This document shows positions 58,581 to 64,000 of a stretch of DNA of 64,000 bases, one piece after another. Position numbers and translations under genes: made by a program. The DNA is taken from assembly GCA_034509495.1 (NCBI GenBank), contig CM067523.1, positions 2,244,367 through 2,308,366 of the forward strand, given 5' to 3'. Under the pieces are notes generated by a model. That model did not search any database and was not told the origin of the DNA. It worked only from the letters and a program-made list of their open reading frames with translations. This DNA comes from Acestrorhynchus altus (Eukaryota; Chordata; Actinopteri; Characiformes; Acestrorhynchidae). How positions within the stretch are numbered: position 1 is the first letter of the stretch; each line of letters begins with the position of its first letter.

Positions 58581-61500
58581 TCGCGCAGAAGCGCTGCCAG
58601 ACCCTGCAGCAGCAGTTGAACAAACACAAGGAGCTGGTGTCTGACCTACAGAAGAAGCTGTACTATGCAGTGAAGGAAGAGGAGAGACGAGTCGCTCGGC
58701 AAAATCAGGCCTTCCAGCAGATCCAAAAGCGATCCGACCGGACATGCGCTCCTAGTGACCAGCTGTGAGTCCTGTTAAACACACTGGGAAACTCACAGGG
58801 TCTTCCAGAAGCAGTGTTCCCACTGGACACCACAGCAACCACCTTAGATACCATAGTAACCACCTAGCAACCACTTAGAAAGACCATAGTGACAACTTAG
58901 CAATGCCATAGCAACCAGCTTGTACCTTCTTGCCATCATAGCAACCGCCTAGCAACATGATAGGAACTGCCAGCCAACATGCTGCCTAGCAGTAGCATAG
59001 GAACACCAAAGCAACTTTCTGGAATAACATAGCAACCGTGTACAAACATGGAGTCTGATGTTAGCTGATGTTCTGTTTTTTCTCTTGAAGGATCCTGGAT
59101 GTCATTGGTGTTTATGAAGCTCAGATGCAGCAGTTGCGCGAGAAGCTGAAGTAAGTAGATCTGTAGTGTTGTTTTTTTGCCAGGCATCATCATCACATCA
59201 TGCTCTTTAATCACATCTTGTCTTGCAGGAACGGCCAGAGGAACGGCTTTTGTGAAAACGATTCTTCAGACTCTCAGACCACGGACAAGACCGGCACGGA
59301 CATTTCAGCACTGGCCTCCTCCAACTACAAAGCCCTTCTCAAGGTTGAGAGTTTTACTTGTTCAGTCGCTGAATATCCAAAACTGTGACGTAAACCAAAA
59401 GCAGAAGGCTGGGAGTCCCACCACCAGCTAAATGCATATATTCATATAAGTGTTTCTAGATGTTTCTGAGGTCTTATTCTTCTGATCTTGCCCTAGTCCT
59501 ATCAGGAGCAACTGAAGAAGACCAAGGCTCAGCGTGAGGACTTGAAGAATGAAATCCAGAGGCTCAAACAGGATCTGGAGTCCAGGTTCTTATTCATTTA
59601 GAATCATCAAAAATATTTATTTGCACCCAGAAGGACGTGTGGGACTGCAGTTATGTTGGGAAGGAATATGAAGGTGATCGGGATCAATAACTGATGATAA
59701 CTGTAGTCTGATCTGATCAATATTTATTGATCTACTCATACAGAAGTGGTGTCTCTCAGTTCGGCGTCGGGTTTAATGCAACATGCCAGACGTCTCTGCA
59801 TGGAGTTGTAGAGGTTCCTAATGGTGTCCTGTGATGATCCATCCCATGCAGCTTGAATGTTCTCACTCAGTTCTGCAGATGGTGTGGTAGGGGTGGAGTG
59901 TTGATAGAGCGTCCAATAGCGACCACACATTTTCAATCAGAGACAGGTCTGGAGATGAGACCGACCACGGCGTAGTATCTGAGATATTGAGACAGCAGCA
60001 GTGTGTGGACGAGCATCGTCCTGTTAGAGTAGAGGGACACCAGGCCTTCTGGGTACGTGACCACGATGGCTCCACACACTGATTTGTTGGTCGTCATTCA
60101 GCTTCTATTGCAATCCATTGATTCCTTCTGGGTCACAATGAGTGTATTTGTTGGTACCAAGCAATGTTGGCACCTGAACACCTTGATAATTGCTGCACAT
60201 AAGCTTCAGTAACTCACTGCAAAGATACAAATTTTATTCACCAAAGCATGTCTTGACCTCCTCCTAACCCCAAATGTAGTTCATCACTGTGATGTTAGTT
60301 GTGAGAGAACTGGGAGAACCTGGGATCGGTGTTGTTTCTGGTGTATAATGTGTTTTTAAATCCAGCTCTTGTTGTTTTAGGCCCACTGTGAAGGAGCTGA
60401 AGTCCTGTAAACAGCAGCTGAGACGAATGGACAAGATCATCCAGCAGAGCAACATCCGGTACGGTCACAAATTCCTTCTTCTTACTGAACTTTCTTTCTT
60501 TTTATGTGTGTTTGTTGAAGAATTGAGGGAGTGAATTGTATATGTCCGTCGAACCCATATTGTTCTGTCTCCATTTCTCTTTCTCAGGCCAGCACAGGCA
60601 TTGGGAGTGGAGGAACCTGTAGGAAACTCCAGCATTGAAAACCAGCAGAACATACAAAACCAGGGATATCTCAAGGTAGGTTCTGGTAACAACAAACACG
60701 GTTGTTTTTCCACCCTGATTACTAGATAGCATGATGTCTTCAGATCCCGCTGTTCTGATTGGATAAAAACAAACATTTATTTTAGTCAGATTTAAACTTC
60801 TTATTGCCAGATTCATGACCTTGTCCATTTTATGTCCACTAACAGTAAACGCCCTTATCCTTTCCATTCCATTAATGACAAATGCCCATGTTGATTACTT
60901 GTAAATATCCAAGTCCTGTCCATTAATGGCAAATGTCCATGTCCATCCCATGTCCATTTATGGCAAATGTCCATTCCATGTCCATTAATGGTAAATGTCT
61001 GTGTCCATTTCATGTGCATTAATGATAAATGCCCTTGTCCATTTTATGCCATTAATGGTAAATGTCCATGTCCACTAATGGTTAAACAAATGTGTTTAGG
61101 ACATCTGCGTGGAGCTAAAGGTTCAAGAAGTCAGTCATGTTGTGTCTGCGGTGAAAGCTCGCTGCAGAGAGGCAGACTCAGCCATCAAGCTCGAGAAGGT
61201 GACTGCACGCCAAACCTATCCCTCTGACAGCTGATTAGCTAAGCATCCTGCACGGTGTGACGATGTAGACGTACAGGTAGCACAATGATAATCCATCTAT
61301 ATAAGCTTCTGCGTCGGTGTCTTCGCTCCAGTACAGAAAAGACATTAAACAGGTCTTGGACATTGACGGTATTTGAGGTACTTTTGGACAAAGTTTCCCT
61401 CTAACGTTTAGGTAAAGTTGTTGTTCTCTCTCAGGTTTGGAAATCACAGCTCACTGTTTACTGTTTCAATAAACAGATCGTTAATGACATCACAGCAGTC

Positions 61501-61670
61501 CTGACCAATCCGAGGGCTCCGTTAGGATTACTGAGACAACCTGCAGATGGGAACGGTTTTGGAGCACACAGCCAGCAGGGGCAGCTGGAGCTGATCGTCC
61601 CCACGCTGGAATTCTGGAGCCAGCAGCTCCGTTCCTTGCCGGTGAGGAGCAACAAAAAATGATATATATA

Positions 61671-61723
<53 letters not shown>

Positions 61724-63370
61724 TGCAAATGTGCAAATATTCACTTTTGTTTCAGGAACTTCACCGGTCTGTTGCCAAACTTGTGAGGAGGTTGTTGCCA
61801 TGGCAACCAGATGACCGAGTAGGTACCTGTCCTGACACTGTGAAGGTTGAGGATGTGATGTTTATGGTGGAAATGGTGCTGGACGAAACGTCTCCAGATG
61901 ACAAGGTATGAAGTATGTGGTATGGATGTGGTGTTCAGATGTCCACATACTTCTGACCACTAATCAATCAATCAATCAATCAAAGTTTATTTATAAAGTG
62001 CTTTTTACGAGGAGTTGTCACAAAGCAGCTTTACAGAAATCTGGATCCAAGACTCAAATGAGCAGCCAGTGACAACAGTAGCATGAAAATGTCCCTCAGG
62101 CAAGGAGGAAGAAACCTTGAGAGGAACCAAGCTTAAGAGAGAAACCCGTCCTCCTCTGTTCGACACCAGAGAGCACAAACATAAGGCATAGAAAGTTCTA
62201 GAACTGGGAATTGTAGATAATTGTACAAAAGTATGTGTACCCTTGAACATCTGACACTGCCTTCCAGAAAGGCTTTCTACACGGATTTCCTTGCATTCAA
62301 CCTCAAGTGCATTAGTGAGGGAAGGTTCTTCCAGGTTCTTCAAGGTTCTATTAGTCGTGACATAATCACAACTGGGTCGTTGTGTTTTAAATATATAAAA
62401 ACTTGTATTTTCCTGTCTCTGCAGGTCCTGCGCAGCCCGACCAAACACACCCTGGAGTCCATGGTGTCTCATTTTCAGAAGCTTTTCGATGCCCCCAGCC
62501 TGAGCGGTGTTTACCCCCGCATGAACGAAGTGTACAGCAAGCTTGGAGAGATGAACAACGCCATGAGGAACCTGAGGGACGTGCTGGATATGGGTGTGTG
62601 ACACACTATTCTAACAGTACGGACGATAAACACCTTTAGGCCTGGATTTCCAGAGCTGGATTAAACGTAGTACTGATTCCGATTCCCAGTGAGAGTTTCA
62701 TTTAGTGCAGGACTGGACACAGTGAGTGCTTTGGCCCTCGATTGGCCAGCCTGGATTAGCAGAGCCATCGGTGTGAAATGATCCTTTAGGGATGTTGGAT
62801 CGAGCAAATCTCAGCCAAAGGCAGGATCAAGTGGTCATAAAGGACTTTCGACTGTCAGAACAGCAAAGGGAACCAGTAACTACTGGTTTCCACAGTAAAC
62901 ATCGGCAGAAACTAGATTCAGCTCCTCTCCATGAACAGATATTGATTAATCTATTGATTTGTAATCTGATCAATCAGCTGATTTAACTATTCTGAATTCT
63001 TTAGTTGGTCCTCGTCACTGTATATTAATCTATTAATTACTAATTTACCATTAAAACCATTCATTTAATGGTTTTGCATTAGATGACAGAGCGCCCCCTA
63101 GTGAGGTGGTCAATGTGGTGGCCAGAATCGTGTCTGCTGGTACTGCCTTTCCTGGTCAAGAACTGCACAACCTGCTCGGAACCAGCGACATGGACAGGTA
63201 CACCTGCACGTGACTGTACTCTACAGCTGTGTCAGTAATACTGAAAGGCACACGGGCCAGATTTAATTATACTCCTTGATTTTTATCCAGTATTCTTGTA
63301 AAGCTGAAGGACCATGAAGAATTCTTTCCTGCATTCCACTCCATGGTTCTGGATCTGCTGGATCTTCTAG
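55472..63370 (+). CDS. cep70: CEP70 centrosomal protein, all but the last coding exon
   Basis: Centrosomal coiled-coil protein that binds gamma-tubulin and acts in microtubule organisation and ciliogenesis. Exons: 55472-55480, 55850-55949, 56306-56429, 58048-58228, 58589-58764, 59091-59150, 59229-59343, 59497-59585, 60381-60458, 60588-60675, 61100-61198, 61477-61641, 61756-61905, 62425-62593, 63083-63197 and 63291-63370, all phase-compatible, 599 residues plus one base. MEKQEQTEWDAVNRMLQHHG matches the family start. Residues about 60-330 are mostly coiled coil (IQELIQSNAQLK, LEGVLTNVKVKVQGLEDSF, KRCQTLQQQLNKHKELVSDL). The C-terminal half has TNPRAPL, VKVEDVMFMVEMVLDE and the highly conserved FQKLFDAPSLSGVYPRMNEV then YSKLGEMNNAMRNL. 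KLKDHEEFFPAFHSM leads to the end; human CEP70 is 597 residues, so about 20 are missing beyond the window or in unrecognised sequence. The start exon contributes only three codons. Confidence 0.9.
56430..58047. other. cep70 intron with interspersed repeat fragments
   Basis: Contains a minus-strand copy of the TATAAAGCCCC-type family (about 56515-56690), a second plus-strand copy (about 57395-57500) and a Tc1-like trace at 57540-57990: TACAAGTGGAGAACATTTAA, then CCTAACAAGTTCTGCCCAAG and TCAGACAGAGACAAAACAAG. No exon was seen. Confidence 0.5.
58503..58578 (+). repeat. (TG)n microsatellite next to a cep70 acceptor
   Basis: About 38 TG units, the longest pure TG tract seen here, followed by CCTCGCGCAG and the exon at 58589. 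It lacks a normal polypyrimidine tract. Confidence 0.95.
58790..59060. repeat. Degenerate CATAGCAACC tandem repeat in a cep70 intron
   Basis: Roughly 15 variants of ACCATAGCAACCACCTAGCA occur with variable spacing. It is a short-unit degenerate repeat without coding potential. Confidence 0.75.
59620..60085 (-). mobile_element. Tc1/mariner-like remnant inside a cep70 intron
   Basis: The minus strand encodes the transposase C-terminus in broken frames (DTTPWSVSSPDLSLIENVW, then ENIQAAWDGSSQDTIRNLYN). It begins at the shared terminus CACCCAGAAGGACGTGTGGG (59626). It is the same family as the copies at 21.5, 24.2 and 37.6 kb and is inserted antisense to cep70. Confidence 0.8.
60840..61090 (+). 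repeat. Degenerate tandem repeat TGTCCATTAATGGCAAATGT
   Basis: Eight or so imperfect copies of a 30-40 bp unit built on CCATGTCCATTAATGGTAAA lie directly upstream of the cep70 exon at 61100. Confidence 0.75.
61675..61720 (+). repeat. (TG)n microsatellite upstream of a cep70 acceptor
   Basis: About 23 TG units fill part of a 114-nt intron and end 35 nt before the exon at 61756. Confidence 0.95.
61955..62210 (+). repeat. Common teleost interspersed repeat (AATCAATCAAAGTTTATTTA type)
   Basis: Starts with (AATC)n, then AAAGTTTATTTATAAAGTGC and TGTCACAAAGCAGCTTTACA, and continues with GAGGAAGAAACCTTGAGAGG and AACCAAGCTTAAGAGAG. I recognise it as a frequent repeat in fish genomes; the class is uncertain. 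Confidence 0.7.
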
Positions 63371-63524
63371 GTAGGTACCAGTTGTCTTGTATTGGAGTTG
63401 GTTATGATCAGATCTATAGGGACTACGGTTGGGATCCATTCACATTTGAACCGATACCGGTACCTGTACCTTGGTTTTGTTACTCAACAGTACTTTTTTG
63501 GGACTTTACTCTCTGTAATTTCAA

Positions 63525-64000
63525 AACATTGTGGATCAGGTCAGTGTTCTGATCCTCACTGTACTGGACTGAGTGATGTTCTCAGTGTGGATCGGGTCAG
63601 TGTTCTGATCCTCACTGTACTGGACCGAGTGACGTTCTCAGTGTGGATCGGGTCAGTGTTCTGATCCTCACTGTACTGGACCGAGTGATGTTCTCAGTGT
63701 GGATCGGGTCAGTGTCCTGATCCTCACCGTACTGGATTGAGTGATGTTCTCAGTGTGGATCGGGTCAGTGTCCTGATCCTCACCGTACTGGACCGAGTGA
63801 TGTTCTCAGTGTGGATCAAGTCAGTGTTCTGATCCTCACCGTACTGGACCGAGTGATGTTCTCAGTGTGGATCGGGTCAGTGTCCTGATCCTCACCGTAC
63901 TGGACCGAGTGATGTTCTCAGTGTGGATCAAGTCAGTGTTCTGATCCTCACTGTACTGGACTGAGTGATGTTCTCAGTGTGGATCGGGTCAGTTTTCTGA
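63525..64000 (+). repeat. 56-bp minisatellite continuing past the window end
   Basis: At least eight copies of a unit with GATCCTCACTGTACTGGACC then GAGTGATGTTCTCAGTGTGG and ATCGGGTCAGTGTTCT. Copies differ at a few positions (CGGG/CAAG, ACTG/ACCG). It lies in what should be the last cep70 intron. Confidence 0.9.

Overview
The window is vertebrate nuclear DNA, almost certainly from a teleost fish. Small exons (60-180 nt, one of 926 nt) with GT/AG junctions sit in introns full of CA/TG, TC and AAT microsatellites, minisatellites, decayed Tc1/mariner copies and other repeats typical of fish genomes. No bacterial or viral operon structure, CRISPR array, tRNA or rRNA gene was seen. The species is not identified.

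Four protein-coding genes were rebuilt exon by exon, all on the + strand. (1) 1210-7009: the 3' part of a phospholipase C delta gene (best fit plcd4), with the X/Y linker, the Y half of the catalytic barrel and the C2 domain. (2) 10855-20324: complete slx9 (fam207a), six exons, 225 residues, a nucleolar 40S ribosome-biogenesis factor. (3) adarb1 (ADAR2), the RNA adenosine deaminase: a GC-rich promoter and probable 5' leader at 24930-25579, a first coding exon for an arginine-rich R-domain at 33732-33828, then nine exons at 38341-48546; 741 residues with two dsRNA-binding domains and a deaminase domain with all catalytic residues. (4) cep70, a centrosomal coiled-coil protein: promoter and 5' exon near 54320-54446, sixteen coding exons at 55472-63370 (599 residues); only the last short coding exon lies beyond the window. 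SLX9 and ADARB1 are also neighbours on human chromosome 21, which supports the gene calls.

Between the genes: 7.0-10.8 kb holds a MITE-like repeat, a poly-C run and AT-rich repeats; 20.3-24.9 kb holds two Tc1-like remnants in opposite orientation; 25.6-33.7 kb, probably adarb1 5' intron, holds AAT/ATT arrays, a deleted Tc1 copy and a 41-bp minisatellite; 48.5-54.3 kb holds a 33-bp minisatellite and several degenerate interspersed repeats.

The most interesting signals concern adarb1 regulating itself. An AA dinucleotide lies exactly 47 nt upstream of the normal acceptor of the dsRBD exon. This matches the known mammalian ADAR2 auto-editing splice switch, and a complementary sequence that could form the required duplex lies about 0.8 kb upstream in the same intron. 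The gene also has an R-domain exon, lacks the mammalian start methionine, and carries a 50-nt inverted repeat around a perfect NRF1-type palindrome in its putative 5' leader. Across all four genes, sense-strand (TG)n tracts lie next to 3' splice sites unusually often.
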